A stretch of 64,000 nucleotides of DNA from Streptomyces umbrinus. GTDB taxonomy: Bacteria; Actinomycetota; Actinomycetes; Streptomycetales; Streptomycetaceae. The first letter of the stretch is position 1, and every line of letters starts with the position of its first letter. A program made the position numbers and the translations under genes. The DNA lies in contig NZ_JAUSZI010000002.1 of NCBI RefSeq assembly GCF_030817415.1, positions 7,502,001 to 7,566,000 of the forward strand, read 5' to 3'. The notes below the pieces were generated by a model. That model ran no database searches and was not told the origin of the DNA. It was given only the letters and a program-made list of their open reading frames with translations. This document shows positions 41,053 through 51,707 of this stretch, in pieces.

Positions 41053-42342
41053 GTGAGCGACAACTCTGTAGTACTGCGGTACGGCGACGGCGAGTACACC
41101 TACCCGGTGATCGACAGCACCGTCGGCGACAAGGGCTTCGACATCGGGAAGCTCCGCGCCCAGACCGGTCTGGTGACGCTGGACAGCGGATATGGAAACA
41201 CCGCCGCCTATAAATCCGCCATCACCTACCTCGACGGTGAGCAGGGCATCCTCCGCTACCGCGGCTACCCGATCGAGCAGCTGGCCGAGCGCTCCACCTT
41301 CCTTGAGGTGGCCTCCCTGCTGATCAACGGCGAGCTGCCCACGGTCGACGAGCTCTCCGTCTTCAAGAACGAGATCACGCAGCACACCCTGCTGCACGAG
41401 GACGTCAAGCGCTTCTACCAGGGCTTCCCGCGCGACGCCCACCCGATGGCGATGCTGTCGTCGGTGGTCAGCGCCCTGTCGACGTTCTACCAGGACAGCC
41501 ACAACCCGTTCGACGAGAAGCAGCGTCACCTCTCGACGATCCGTCTTCTCGCCAAGCTTCCGACGATCGCGGCGTACGCGTACAAGAAGTCCATCGGTCA
41601 CCCCTTCGTCTACCCGCGCAACGACCTCGGGTACGTCGAGAACTTCCTGCGCATGACCTTCTCGGTCCCCGCCCAGGAGTACGACCTGGACCCGGTCGTC
41701 GTCTCCGCGCTCGACAAGCTGCTCATCCTGCACGCGGACCACGAGCAGAACTGTTCGACCTCCACCGTCCGTCTGGTGGGCTCGTCGCAGGCGAACATGT
41801 TCGCCTCGATCTCCGCCGGCATCAGCGCCCTCTGGGGCCCGCTGCACGGCGGCGCCAACCAGTCGGTCCTGGAGATGCTGGAAGGCATCAAGGCCAACGG
41901 CGGCGACGTCGACTCCTTCATCCGCAAGGTGAAGAACAAGGAGGACGGCGTCCGCCTGATGGGCTTCGGCCACCGGGTGTACAAGTCCTTCGACCCGCGC
42001 GCCAAGATCATCAAGGCCGCGGCGCACGACGTCCTCTCGGCCCTCGGCAAGTCCGACGAGCTGCTGGACATCGCGCTGAAGCTGGAGGAGCACGCGCTCT
42101 CCGACGAGTACTTCGTCTCGCGCAACCTCTACCCGAACGTGGACTTCTACACCGGCCTGATCTACCGGGCCATGGGCTTCCCGACCGAGATGTTCACGGT
42201 CCTGTTCGCCCTCGGCCGCCTGCCGGGCTGGATCGCCCAGTGGCACGAGATGATCAAGGAGCCGGGTTCGCGCATCGGTCGCCCGCGCCAGATCTACACG
42301 GGTGTTGTCGAGCGGGACTTCGTTCCTGTTGAAGAGCGTTAG
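41053..42342 (+). CDS. gltA: Citrate synthase (type II)
   Basis: A 429-residue enzyme that condenses acetyl-CoA and oxaloacetate to citrate at the entry to the TCA cycle. Signatures: catalytic His in GPLHGGANQSV, the Asp/His region MGFGHRVYKSFDPRAK, and RPRQIYTG near the C-terminus. The N-terminal beta domain (LRYGDGEYTYPVIDST) marks the hexameric type II form of bacteria. GTG at 41053 has GAGGG at a good distance; upstream in-frame GTGs lack ribosome sites. The gene is monocistronic, with strong hairpins at its end. Confidence 0.96.
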   Translation: MSDNSVVLRYGDGEYTYPVIDSTVGDKGFDIGKLRAQTGLVTLDSGYGNTAAYKSAITYLDGEQGILRYRGYPIEQLAERSTFLEVASLLINGELPTVDELSVFKNEITQHTLLHEDVKRFYQGFPRDAHPMAMLSSVVSALSTFYQDSHNPFDEKQRHLSTIRLLAKLPTIAAYAYKKSIGHPFVYPRNDLGYVENFLRMTFSVPAQEYDLDPVVVSALDKLLILHADHEQNCSTSTVRLVGSSQANMFASISAGISALWGPLHGGANQSVLEMLEGIKANGGDVDSFIRKVKNKEDGVRLMGFGHRVYKSFDPRAKIIKAAAHDVLSALGKSDELLDIALKLEEHALSDEYFVSRNLYPNVDFYTGLIYRAMGFPTEMFTVLFALGRLPGWIAQWHEMIKEPGSRIGRPRQIYTGVVERDFVPVEER

Positions 42343-42378
42343 GCAGTTCGTTCGTCTGCAGGTCCGCGGGGGCTGGTC

Positions 42379-42398
42379 GCGCAGTTCCCCGCGCCCCT
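42379..42398 (-). repeat. Dispersed repeat unit after citrate synthase
   Basis: A solitary copy of the 20-base unit (gcgcagttccccgcgcccct) in the 3' region of the citrate synthase gene, directly before the terminator palindrome. Confidence 0.85.
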
Positions 42399-42402
42399 GA
42401 AA

Positions 42403-42440
42403 GAGGAGGGGGCGTCCCTGGCCAGGGACGCCCCCTCCTC
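42403..42440 (+). terminator. Perfect 38-base palindrome terminator
   Basis: The 19-base arm GAGGAGGGGGCGTCCCTGG pairs exactly with its complement, 61 bases after the citrate synthase stop. An extremely stable hairpin without a U-tract. Confidence 0.8.
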
Positions 42441-42465
42441 AGTTGCACAAGTCGTACGGATAACA

Positions 42466-42515
42466 GAAGGCGCCCCGCTACGGTCCCCCCACGGGCCGTA
42501 GATCGGGGCGCCTTC
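42466..42515. terminator. Second nested hairpin downstream of citrate synthase
   Basis: GAAGGCGCCCC pairs with GGGGCGCCTTC, and CTACGG with CCGTAG inside, giving a branched stem of 17 pairs. It lies 25 bases beyond the first palindrome. Confidence 0.6.
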
Positions 42516-42951
42516 CCATGTCCCGGTGCGGATTCCCCCCACGGGATCCGGCCGGGCGTCTGAAGGCAGCGCCTGAGTCGCTGCGAGCAAAACGAGCAAA
42601 ACTGGTCGGACTGGTGAGCTGCGGTCTGCCGGGACCCGTACGTACGGGAGGGCCGCTCAAAGCTCCCCGCTGTACGTGCCCCGGCAACGCAATTCCGAGA
42701 ACGTCCCCCAAGACGTCCCCAGATGTCAGATTCGCCCCCCAAGACGTCTCTGACATCGTCAATCTAGACTCACGAACCCCTTCGATGGTTACGTTCACAT
42801 CACTGTGATCTGCGTCTCTTGCGTATGTCCTGAAGATGCGCAAGCGCTCCGATATCGCTACCGGAACCCAAGCGTAAGGATGATGCGCGAGCCTTGTGAA
42901 GAGCTTATGTGAAGGCGTGTGCCGGACTCTAGGGGGACTCTTACCTCTTCG
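42516..42951. other. Unassigned 436-base stretch before copA end
   Basis: I see no gene I can support. Its notable marks are two ccaagacgtc direct repeats (about 42709 and 42741), an inverted TCACA-TCAC-TGTGA motif (42795-42808), and a 13-codon frame MRKRSDIATGTQA starting at 42836. A minus-strand open frame of ~120 codons (42843-42478) crosses the hairpin and is low-complexity; it may be chance. Base composition falls below the local average from about 42700 onward, as in promoter regions. Confidence 0.4.
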
Positions 42952-45225
<2,274 letters not shown>

Positions 45226-45250
45226 CTCCGTGCTCCGGGTTTCGCCGGTG

Positions 45251-45490
45251 TCAGGCCTTGCCGACGAGCTCGAAGCCGGCCTCGTCGACGGCGGCGCGCA
45301 CGGCCTCCTCGTCGAGCGGGGCGGCGGAGACCACGGTCACCTCGCCGGTGGAGGCGACGGCCTTCACCGAGGTGACACCGGCGATCTCGGAGATCTCGCT
45401 CGACACCGAGCCTTCGCAGTGTCCGCAGCTCATCCCGCTCACCTGATAGACGGTGGTGAGGGAGCCCGGGGTGTCGGTCTGGGCGGTCAT
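45251..45490 (-). CDS. copZ: Copper chaperone CopZ (HMA domain)
   Basis: A 79-residue ferredoxin-like heavy-metal-associated domain protein with Cu(I)-binding GMSCGHC (residues ~19-25). It carries copper to the CopA N-terminal domain. ATG at 45490 with AGGAG seven bases before it; an upstream in-frame ATG would add 21 residues of non-family sequence. It is the first gene of the cop operon. Confidence 0.94.
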   Translation of the reverse strand: MTAQTDTPGSLTTVYQVSGMSCGHCEGSVSSEISEIAGVTSVKAVASTGEVTVVSAAPLDEEAVRAAVDEAGFELVGKA

Positions 45491-45556
45491 GTCGTTGCTC
45501 CTCGTCGAGACGTGTGGGGCGTGCGTGGCCCACGAGAGCCTCACACTATCCACACC

Positions 45557-45573
45557 GTACCCCTAGGGGGTAT
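45557..45573 (-). promoter_or_regulatory. CsoR-type copper operator
   Basis: GTACCCCTAGGGGGTAT is a near-perfect palindrome of the TACCCC-GGGGTA type that CsoR repressors bind. It lies 67 bases upstream of copZ and covers the stop codon region of the convergently oriented-in-series prsW gene. Copper should release CsoR and turn on copZ-copA. No csoR gene is in the window. Confidence 0.7.
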
Positions 45574-46513
45574 TTCGCCAAGAGGGGTCGCGACGGGCCG
45601 GCGAACGCACCCAGGCGATGCCCATCAACGACACGGCGACCGTGCCACCGACCGAGAACAGCGTGAAGAGATGTTTCTGCTGGTCCGTCACGGCCGGCAG
45701 GTAACCCGGCCCGAACAGTGCGGGGTTGAGCGGCGCACTTGTCAGCCGCGCCACCAGCCAGAGCGCGATGCCGTGTGTCGAGTCCCACAGGGCGTGCAGG
45801 AGCGCGACACCGACGTACGTGCCGACGACCGGGGCGGTGAACGCGAAGTGTCCGCTCGGGCGGCGGTGCGCGAGCAGGACCGCGCCCGTGATCGCCGTCC
45901 ACAGGCCGTGCCCGAAGGGGGCGAGCACGCCCCGCAGGATCTCGGTCTCCAGCAGCGCCCGCAGATCGATGCCCTCGGTCGAGACGGCCGCGTTGAAGGC
46001 GTACCCCGCGCTCTCCAGGGCCGCGAACCCGAACCCGACCGACGCCCCGAGCACGAGTCCGGCGCGCAGTCCGCGGATACGGGTCTGCCGGCGCAGTACG
46101 AACATCAGCGCGGCCGCCTTCACCGCCTCCTCGATGAGCCCGACCCCGACGAACATCCAGAGGGACGGATGGAGCAGGTAGTACTCCATCACCGAGGCGC
46201 CGAGCACGCCCAGTACGCCACCGGTCAGGAAGCAGCCGAGGATCACGTTCACGCCCAGATCGCGGCCGTGGTGCTCGTACGCCCAGAGCACGAAGACGAC
46301 CGGGACCAGGAAGCTGCCGAGCAGGATCAGGGTCGGCAGCAGGGTGGTGTTCCCGGTCGCGTACGTGACGAGCGTGCCGAGTCCCCAGAGCGCGAGCCCG
46401 CCCCACAGGCACCGCCGCCACAGCCCGGTGCGGGTCCGCGGATAGGAGGGAGGGGGCTGCTGAGGGCCGGGGATGCGCGCTCGGGGTGCGCCGGGCGGCG
46501 GGGGCTGGGTCAC
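45563..46513 (-). CDS. PrsW-family intramembrane metalloprotease/glutamic protease
   Basis: A 316-residue polytopic membrane protein with an N-terminal proline-rich tail (TQPPPPGAPRARIPG) and about eight spans. The PrsW signature is seen: GLIEEAVKAAAL (EExxK), FAALESAGYAFNAA, APFGHGLWTAI and HALWDSTHG. PrsW-like enzymes cut membrane-bound anti-sigma factors or other membrane proteins. GTG at 46513 has AGGGA upstream. Its last codons and TAG overlap the copper operator, so transcription through it would enter the cop operon. Confidence 0.85.
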   Translation of the reverse strand: MTQPPPPGAPRARIPGPQQPPPSYPRTRTGLWRRCLWGGLALWGLGTLVTYATGNTTLLPTLILLGSFLVPVVFVLWAYEHHGRDLGVNVILGCFLTGGVLGVLGASVMEYYLLHPSLWMFVGVGLIEEAVKAAALMFVLRRQTRIRGLRAGLVLGASVGFGFAALESAGYAFNAAVSTEGIDLRALLETEILRGVLAPFGHGLWTAITGAVLLAHRRPSGHFAFTAPVVGTYVGVALLHALWDSTHGIALWLVARLTSAPLNPALFGPGYLPAVTDQQKHLFTLFSVGGTVAVSLMGIAWVRSPARRDPSWRNTP

Positions 46514-46630
46514 GACAGGTCCCTCGGACTCGAAAGTGCGACTCGGAGAGCCGGCCTCGGAAGATTTGTCCGCACTTTGTGGCAAGTGGTTGTTATGCGC
46601 CTTTCTGGCATATGCAGGCCGGGCCCCGAT

Positions 46631-46650
46631 AGGGGCGCGGGGAACTGCGC
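46631..46650 (+). repeat. Dispersed repeat unit
   Basis: A solitary copy of the 20-base unit (aggggcgcggggaactgcgc) in the divergent gap between the PrsW gene and the alcohol dehydrogenase gene. Confidence 0.85.
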
Positions 46651-46755
46651 GCCCAGCCCCCACGGACCCGCAGGCAAAATCGGTGCTCCCCGCGGGGCGT
46701 CCAGCGTTCGCTCGGGAACAGTGATCCACGTGCCAACGGCGGAGGGGCAAACCAC

Positions 46756-47799
46756 ATGCGCGCAGTGGTGTTCGAGCAATACGGAAAGCCGGCCGAACTG
46801 CGAACCGTCCCGGACCCGGCACCCGCGCCCCACGGCGTCGTGGTCCGGGTGGCAGCCACCGGCCTCTGCCGGAGCGACTGGCACGGCTGGCAGGGTCACG
46901 ACCCGGACATCACCCTGCCGCACGTGCCCGGACACGAACTGGCCGGAACAGTAGAGGCGGTGGGCGGCCTGGTGACCGGCTGGCGCCCCGGCGACCGCGT
47001 CACCGTGCCCTTCGTCTGCGCCTGCGGCAGTTGCGCCTCCTGCGCGGCGGGCGATCAGCAGGTGTGCGAGCGGCAGACCCAGCCGGGGTTCACGCACTGG
47101 GGGTCGTTCGCCGAGTTCGCGGCCCTGGACCACGCCGACGTGAACCTCGTCGCCGTGGCGGACGAGTTGTCCTTCGGGACGGCGGCCTCGCTGGGCTGCC
47201 GGTTCGCCACGGCGTTCCGTGCGGTCGTCGCGCAGGGGCGGGTGGCGCCGGGGGAGTGGGTGGCCGTGTACGGCTGCGGCGGGGTCGGGCTCTCCGCCGT
47301 GATGATCGCCGCGGCGGCCGGCGCACGGGTCGTCGCGGTCGACCTCTCGCCCCGGGCGCTGGAGCTGGCACGGCAGTTCGGGGCGGCGGAGTGCGTGGCG
47401 GTGTCCCGGGACGCCCGGCCCGAGGAGACGGCGGAGGCCGTCCGTGAACTGACAGGCGGGGGCGCCCACCTGTCCCTGGACGCCCTCGGTTCTCCGGCCA
47501 CCTGCGCGGCGTCGGTCGGCAGCCTGCGCCGCCGGGGCCGGCACGTCCAGGTCGGCCTGCTGCCGCAGGACCCGACACTGCCGATGTCCCGGGTGATCGG
47601 CCTCGAACTCGAACTCCTCGGCAGCCACGGCATGCCCGCCCACGCCTACCCGCCGATGCTGGAGTCCGTACGGGCCGGGCTGCTGCGCCCCGACCTCCTG
47701 GTGACGTCCACGATTCCGCTGGACGAGGCCCCCGCCGCGCTGGCGGAGATGGGGACGGCGCCGGGGGCGGGAGTGACGATCATCGAGCCGTGGGCGTGA
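46756..47799 (+). CDS. Zinc-dependent alcohol dehydrogenase
   Basis: A 347-residue medium-chain zinc dehydrogenase. Catalytic zinc ligands: Cys in GLCRSDWHG, His-Glu in PGHELAGT. The structural zinc site is intact (four Cys in [19 protein letters not shown]). The Rossmann motif is [13 protein letters not shown]. It oxidises a primary or secondary alcohol with NAD(P). It stands alone: divergent from prsW, convergent with the small HTH gene, with a strong terminator (47828-47856). Confidence 0.92.
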   Translation: MRAVVFEQYGKPAELRTVPDPAPAPHGVVVRVAATGLCRSDWHGWQGHDPDITLPHVPGHELAGTVEAVGGLVTGWRPGDRVTVPFVCACGSCASCAAGDQQVCERQTQPGFTHWGSFAEFAALDHADVNLVAVADELSFGTAASLGCRFATAFRAVVAQGRVAPGEWVAVYGCGGVGLSAVMIAAAAGARVVAVDLSPRALELARQFGAAECVAVSRDARPEETAEAVRELTGGGAHLSLDALGSPATCAASVGSLRRRGRHVQVGLLPQDPTLPMSRVIGLELELLGSHGMPAHAYPPMLESVRAGLLRPDLLVTSTIPLDEAPAALAEMGTAPGAGVTIIEPWA

Positions 47800-47827
47800 G
47801 GTGCTCGCTCCCGGGCCGACATGAGAA

Positions 47828-47856
47828 GGTCCCCGCACGTCTGCCGTGCGGGGACC
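47828..47856. terminator. 11-bp hairpin between convergent genes
   Basis: GGTCCCCGCAC pairs exactly with GTGCGGGGACC over a seven-base loop, between the alcohol dehydrogenase (plus) and the HTH gene (minus). Confidence 0.75.
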
Positions 47857-47878
47857 GAGTTGGCGTGCCGGGAGCTGA

Positions 47879-48079
47879 TCAGTCGTCTCTGCGGCCTCTG
47901 TTGCCGGGCCGCGAGGCGGCCCAGGCGCGGACCGTGTCGGCGTACCAGTAGGGCTTGCCGCTCTCCACGTGGTCGGGCGGGGGCAGCAGCCCGTGCTTGC
48001 GGTAGGACCGCACGGTGTCCGGCTGCACCTTGATGTGCGCCGCGATCTCCTTGTACGACCAGAGCCTTCGGTCGGTCAT
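47879..48079 (-). CDS. Small MerR/excisionase-like HTH protein, 66 aa
   Basis: A compact winged-helix protein: LWSYKEIAAHIKVQPDTVRSYRKHGLLPPPD is a MerR-type helix-turn-helix and KPYWYADTVRAWAASRPG the wing and tail. It resembles AlpA/Xis-like HTH17 proteins rather than full MerR regulators, as no effector domain follows. ATG at 48079 has GGAGG. No phage or integrase genes adjoin it, so it is probably a chromosomal regulator. Confidence 0.82.
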   Translation of the reverse strand: MTDRRLWSYKEIAAHIKVQPDTVRSYRKHGLLPPPDHVESGKPYWYADTVRAWAASRPGNRGRRDD

Positions 48080-48298
48080 GAGTTGCACCTCCCTGCGCGC
48101 GCCACAGCGGCGGCCGAGGGGCGGCCGTCGGGGGAGCCGGGCACTGCGCTGGCGATCACAAAGCCTGTGCCCGCTCAACGACACAGCGTGATCGCCGGGT
48201 AGTGCCTGTCGCCCGGGTGTGACGCAAGACCCGCGTACACGCGACATGTGTGACAGGAAGCGGTCTTTTGTGACACGGCTGACGCATCGCGCCCCTTT

Positions 48299-48318
48299 AG
48301 GGGCGCGGGGAACTGCGC
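48299..48318 (+). repeat. Dispersed repeat unit
   Basis: A copy of the 20-base unit (aggggcgcggggaactgcgc) between the small HTH gene and the inositol-cluster isomerase. Confidence 0.85.
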
Positions 48319-48346
48319 GACAAGCCCCCACCGGCCCGCAGCCGAT

Positions 48347-49276
48347 TCACGCTCCGCAGGACCTCAGGAACGCCCGCGTGCGCTGAGCAATGGGCAACGG
48401 CTTGTCCGGCTCGCACGGATACATGTCCTGCTCGACGATGGCGAACAACTCCACGTCCAGTTTCTGCGCGGCAGCCAGTACCGGCTCCAGCGCCGGCACC
48501 CCGGACGGCGGTTCGCACATCACGCCACGCGCCACGGCCGGCCCGAACGGAACCTCGTTCGCCCGCACGTCGGCCAGGATCTCGGGATCCACCTGCTTGA
48601 GGTGGAGGTACCCGATCCGCTCCCCGTACGTCTCGATGAGCTTGACGCTGTCGCCGCCGCAGTAGGCGTAGTGGCCGGTGTCCAGGCACAGCGAGACCAG
48701 CGACGAGTCCGTGCCGTCGAGGAAACGCGCCACGTTCTCCTCGCTGTCGATGTGCGTGTCCGCGTGCGGGTGGACGACGATTTTCAGCCCGTACCGCTCG
48801 CGCACCTCGCGCCCGAGCCGCTCGGTCTGCGTGGTGAGGTGGCGCCACTGCTCGGCGGTGAGCGTGTCGGGTTCCAGGACCTCGCCGGTCTTGTCGTCCC
48901 GCCAGAAGGACGGGATGACGACCAGGTGTTCGGCGCCCATCGCCTGGGTGAGCGCGGCGATGTCCGAGACATGGGCCCACGTGGCGTCCCACACGTCCGG
49001 GCCGCGGTGCAGCCCGGTGAAGACCGTGCCGGCCGATACCCGCAGGTTGCGGCGGGCGGTCTCGTCCGCGAGGACGGCCGGCTCGCTCGGCAGATAGCCG
49101 TACGGGCCCAGCTCGATCCACTCGTATCCGGACTCGGCGACCTCGTCGAGGAACCGCTGCCAGGGGACCTGTTGGGGGTCGTCGGGGAACCACACGCCCC
49201 ACGAGTCGGGGGCCGAGCCGATGCGGATGCGCGACAGTGAGGACTGAGGCGATGACTGAGGCGACAACGACGTCAT
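48347..49276 (-). CDS. Inositol-cluster sugar isomerase/dehydratase (IolE/IolI-like)
   Basis: A 309-residue TIM-barrel protein. The start IGSAPDSWGVWFP, WIELGPYGYLP, the metal-ligand blocks KIVVHPHADTHIDSE and LCLDTGHYAYC, and YLHLKQVDPE fit the IolE/IolI/IolH group that dehydrates 2-keto-myo-inositol or isomerises its products. Its place opposite iolC supports a role in inositol catabolism, but which step cannot be told from sequence alone. Divergent from iolC, with a shared control region of 123 bases. Confidence 0.82.
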   Translation of the reverse strand: MTSLSPQSSPQSSLSRIRIGSAPDSWGVWFPDDPQQVPWQRFLDEVAESGYEWIELGPYGYLPSEPAVLADETARRNLRVSAGTVFTGLHRGPDVWDATWAHVSDIAALTQAMGAEHLVVIPSFWRDDKTGEVLEPDTLTAEQWRHLTTQTERLGREVRERYGLKIVVHPHADTHIDSEENVARFLDGTDSSLVSLCLDTGHYAYCGGDSVKLIETYGERIGYLHLKQVDPEILADVRANEVPFGPAVARGVMCEPPSGVPALEPVLAAAQKLDVELFAIVEQDMYPCEPDKPLPIAQRTRAFLRSCGA

Positions 49277-49326
49277 GAGCGCCAGCTTCAGGTCCGCCGG
49301 GGAGAGGTGTCAAGGCCTGGTCCGAA

Positions 49327-49371
49327 TGTCCGGACAACCAATTGACAGGGCTCTGCGGGCGCCGCTAGACC
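49327..49371 (+). promoter_or_regulatory. iolC promoter with palindromic operator
   Basis: TTGACA (49342-49347) and TAGACC (49366-49371) are 18 bases apart, a good vegetative promoter. Overlapping its upstream edge is the perfect palindrome TGTCCGGACA (49327-49336), a likely binding site for an iol regulator (GntR- or LacI-type); the regulator is not in the window. Confidence 0.55.
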
Positions 49372-49399
49372 TTGGGTCAACCGATACGAAGGGAACTCG

Positions 49400-50371
49400 A
49401 TGGCCGAGTCGGCGGAGTCCAGTGCGTACGACCTCATCACCATGGGGCGGATCGGCGTGGACCTCTACCCGCTGCAGACCGGGGTGCCGCTCCCGCAGGT
49501 GACCTCCTTCGGGAAGTTCCTCGGCGGTTCGGCGACCAACGTGGCGGTCGCGGCGGCTCGGCTCGGGCGGCGTACGGCCGTGGTGACGCGGACCGGTGAC
49601 GATCCCTTCGGGGCGTATCTGCACGAGGCGCTGCGGGACTTCGGGGTCGACGACCGCTGGGTGACGCCGGTGCCCGGGCTGCCGACGCCGGTCACCTTCT
49701 GCGAGGTGTTCCCGCCGGACGACTTCCCGCTGTACTTCTACCGGCTCCCCAAGGCGCCCGACCTGGAGATCGACGCCCACGAACTGGACCTGGACGCCAT
49801 CCGCGACACCCGGATCTTCTGGGTCACGGGTACGGGCCTGAGCGAGGAGCCCAGCCGTACGGCGACGCTCGCGGCCCTCGCCCATCGCGCCAAGTCCGGC
49901 ACCACGGTCTTCGACCTGGACTGGCGGCCGATGTTTTGGAGTGATCCAGAGGCCGCCCGGCCCTTCTATGCCGAGGCCCTGCGCCACACCACGGTCGCCG
50001 TCGGCAACCTCGACGAGGTGGAGGTCGCGACGGGCGTGCGCGAGCCCCACGCGGCCGCCCGCGCCCTCCTGGACGCGGGTGTCGAGCTGGCCGTGGTCAA
50101 GCAGGGCCCCAAGGGCGTCCTGGCCGTGAACCGCAAGGGCGAGTCGGCGGAGGTCCCGCCCCTCCCGGTGACGGTCCTCAACGGACTGGGCGCGGGCGAC
50201 GCGTTCGGCGGCTCCCTGTGCCACGGCCTCCTGGCGGGCTGGGACCTGGAGCGGATCATGCGGCACGCCAACGCCGCCGGCGCCATCGTCGCGTCCCGCC
50301 TGGAGTGCTCCTCCGCCATGCCGACCCCGGCGGAGGTCGAGCAGGCCCTGAAGGCGGGGGCGGTGCTGTGA
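49400..50371 (+). CDS. iolC: 5-dehydro-2-deoxygluconokinase IolC
   Basis: A 323-residue PfkB-family kinase. GKFLGGSATNVAVAAARLG and LNGLGAGDAFGGSLCHG are the two PfkB signatures; the sequence CEVFPPDDFPLYFYR is typical of IolC, which phosphorylates 2-deoxy-5-keto-gluconate in inositol breakdown. It starts the iol operon; its stop overlaps the next GTG (GTGA). Confidence 0.92.
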   Translation: MAESAESSAYDLITMGRIGVDLYPLQTGVPLPQVTSFGKFLGGSATNVAVAAARLGRRTAVVTRTGDDPFGAYLHEALRDFGVDDRWVTPVPGLPTPVTFCEVFPPDDFPLYFYRLPKAPDLEIDAHELDLDAIRDTRIFWVTGTGLSEEPSRTATLAALAHRAKSGTTVFDLDWRPMFWSDPEAARPFYAEALRHTTVAVGNLDEVEVATGVREPHAAARALLDAGVELAVVKQGPKGVLAVNRKGESAEVPPLPVTVLNGLGAGDAFGGSLCHGLLAGWDLERIMRHANAAGAIVASRLECSSAMPTPAEVEQALKAGAVL

Positions 50372-51330
50372 GAGCGGGATACGAGGGGGCCGGCCGGCGC
50401 GAGGAGGGCGCCACGGGGGCGTACGCCTCCGCGGCGGGCGCCCCGACGCGCATCGACATCTCGGAACTCGTCCGGATCCGGGCCCAGCGCCCCGAAGCCG
50501 TCGAGGAGGCCGCCGCGCGGCGGCCCCGAAGGCCGCTCCTCGGTGAGTCCGGGCGGCTGATGATCGTCGCCGCCGACCACCCCGCCCGCGGAGCCCTCTC
50601 CGTGGGCGACCGCAGGCTCGCCATGGCCAACCGGATCGACCTGCTCGAACGGCTCTGCCTCGCTCTCTCCCGCCCGGGAGTCGACGGCGTGCTCGCGACC
50701 GCCGACATCCTCGACGACCTGCTGCTGCTCGGCGCGCTGGACCACAAGGTGGTCATGGGCTCGATGAACCGGGGCGGACTCGCGGGTGCGGCCTGGGAGT
50801 TGGACGACCGGTTCACCGGACACCGCCCGCGGGACATCGAGCGGCTCCGCTTCGACGCGGGCAAGCTGCTGCTGCGGATCGACTACGACGACCCGGGCTC
50901 GCTCACCACCCTGGAGTCGACGGCCCGTGCCGTGGACGACATGGCCGAGCGCCGGCTCCCCGTGTTCGTCGAGCCGTTCCTCAGCCGCCGTGACCCCACC
51001 ACCGGCACCCTCCGCAACGGCCTGGGCGCCGACGCCGTCACCCGGTCCATCGCCATCGCGAGCGGCCTGGGCGGCAGTTCGGCGTACACCTGGCTGAAGC
51101 TCCCCGTCACGGAGAACCCGGACGACATGGCCCGCGTCATGGAGACCTCCACGCTCCCGGCCGTCCTGCTCGGCGGAGAGGTCGGCGCCGACCAGGAGGG
51201 CGCGTACGAGAAATGGCGCGGCGCCCTCCAACTGCCCACCGTGCAGGGGTTGGTGGTCGGTCGCTCGCTGCTCTACCCGGCCGACGGCGATGTCGGGGCG
51301 GCGGTCGACACCGCCGTCGGGCTGCTGTGA
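50368..51330 (+). CDS. DeoC/LacD-like aldolase of the iol cluster (Cgl0159 family)
   Basis: A 320-residue (beta/alpha)8 protein of the group found in actinobacterial iol clusters under the name Cgl0159 or deoxyribose-phosphate aldolase-like. LLLRIDYDDPGSLTTLE, VFVEPFLSRRD, TWLKLPVTEN (with a possible Schiff-base Lys) and VVGRSLLYP are the barrel's conserved parts. It probably replaces IolJ, splitting 2-deoxy-5-keto-gluconate 6-phosphate into malonate semialdehyde and dihydroxyacetone phosphate. GTG at 50368 overlaps the iolC stop. A low-complexity ~35-residue N-terminal leader is present. Confidence 0.8.
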   Translation: MRAGYEGAGRREEGATGAYASAAGAPTRIDISELVRIRAQRPEAVEEAAARRPRRPLLGESGRLMIVAADHPARGALSVGDRRLAMANRIDLLERLCLALSRPGVDGVLATADILDDLLLLGALDHKVVMGSMNRGGLAGAAWELDDRFTGHRPRDIERLRFDAGKLLLRIDYDDPGSLTTLESTARAVDDMAERRLPVFVEPFLSRRDPTTGTLRNGLGADAVTRSIAIASGLGGSSAYTWLKLPVTENPDDMARVMETSTLPAVLLGGEVGADQEGAYEKWRGALQLPTVQGLVVGRSLLYPADGDVGAAVDTAVGLL

Positions 51331-51342
51331 GGGGAAGCCGAC

Positions 51343-51636
51343 ATGACCGACGAGCCACACCTCCCCGGCGGCGGTTGTACTGTGCGCACAGAGGGGAATA
51401 AAGAGGACAAAGTGTTTGAACTCCCGGGCAGGGAGGGCGTGTTCGCCGGAGTCACCGACTTCGCGCATGCCCCCCGTCCCGCCCGGGTCCTGATCGCCTC
51501 CGGCGCGGGAAGCCGCTTCGCCCTGGCAGGAGCGAAGTGCGAGCGACGACTCCCCGCCCGCTACGGCCCCGCGCCGGAGGTCCCCGTCATCGGGTGTGCA
51601 CGGCCGCACATTGGCGGACGGGCCATAGAGACGTAA
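51343..51636 (+). pseudogene. iolB: Collapsed iolB (5-deoxyglucuronate isomerase) remnant
   Basis: Position and sequence show an iolB that has lost most of its length. After MTDEPHLP, the expected start, it jumps in frame to GGCTVRTEG and VFELPGREGVFAGVTDFAHAPR ... FALAGAKCERRLPARYG, matching residues ~55-135 of the ~280-residue enzyme, then leaves the family after PEVPV and stops at 51636. The ~50 residues before GGCTV and the C-terminal half, including the cupin metal site, are absent. IolB isomerises 5-deoxyglucuronic acid to the keto acid used by IolC; this remnant cannot work. It keeps a short open frame of 97 codons. Confidence 0.8.
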
Positions 51637-51707
51637 GGCCCGTTCAGACGTATGACGTGGCGGATCTGCTTCCACCCGGGACACGAAGAAAGCGCAGAGG
51701 GCTACCG

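Noticed and set aside
42478..42843. A ~120-codon minus-strand open frame downstream of citrate synthase
   Set aside because: It crosses the strong hairpin at 42466-42515, has no domain I recognise and a low-complexity second half, so I could not support it as a gene.
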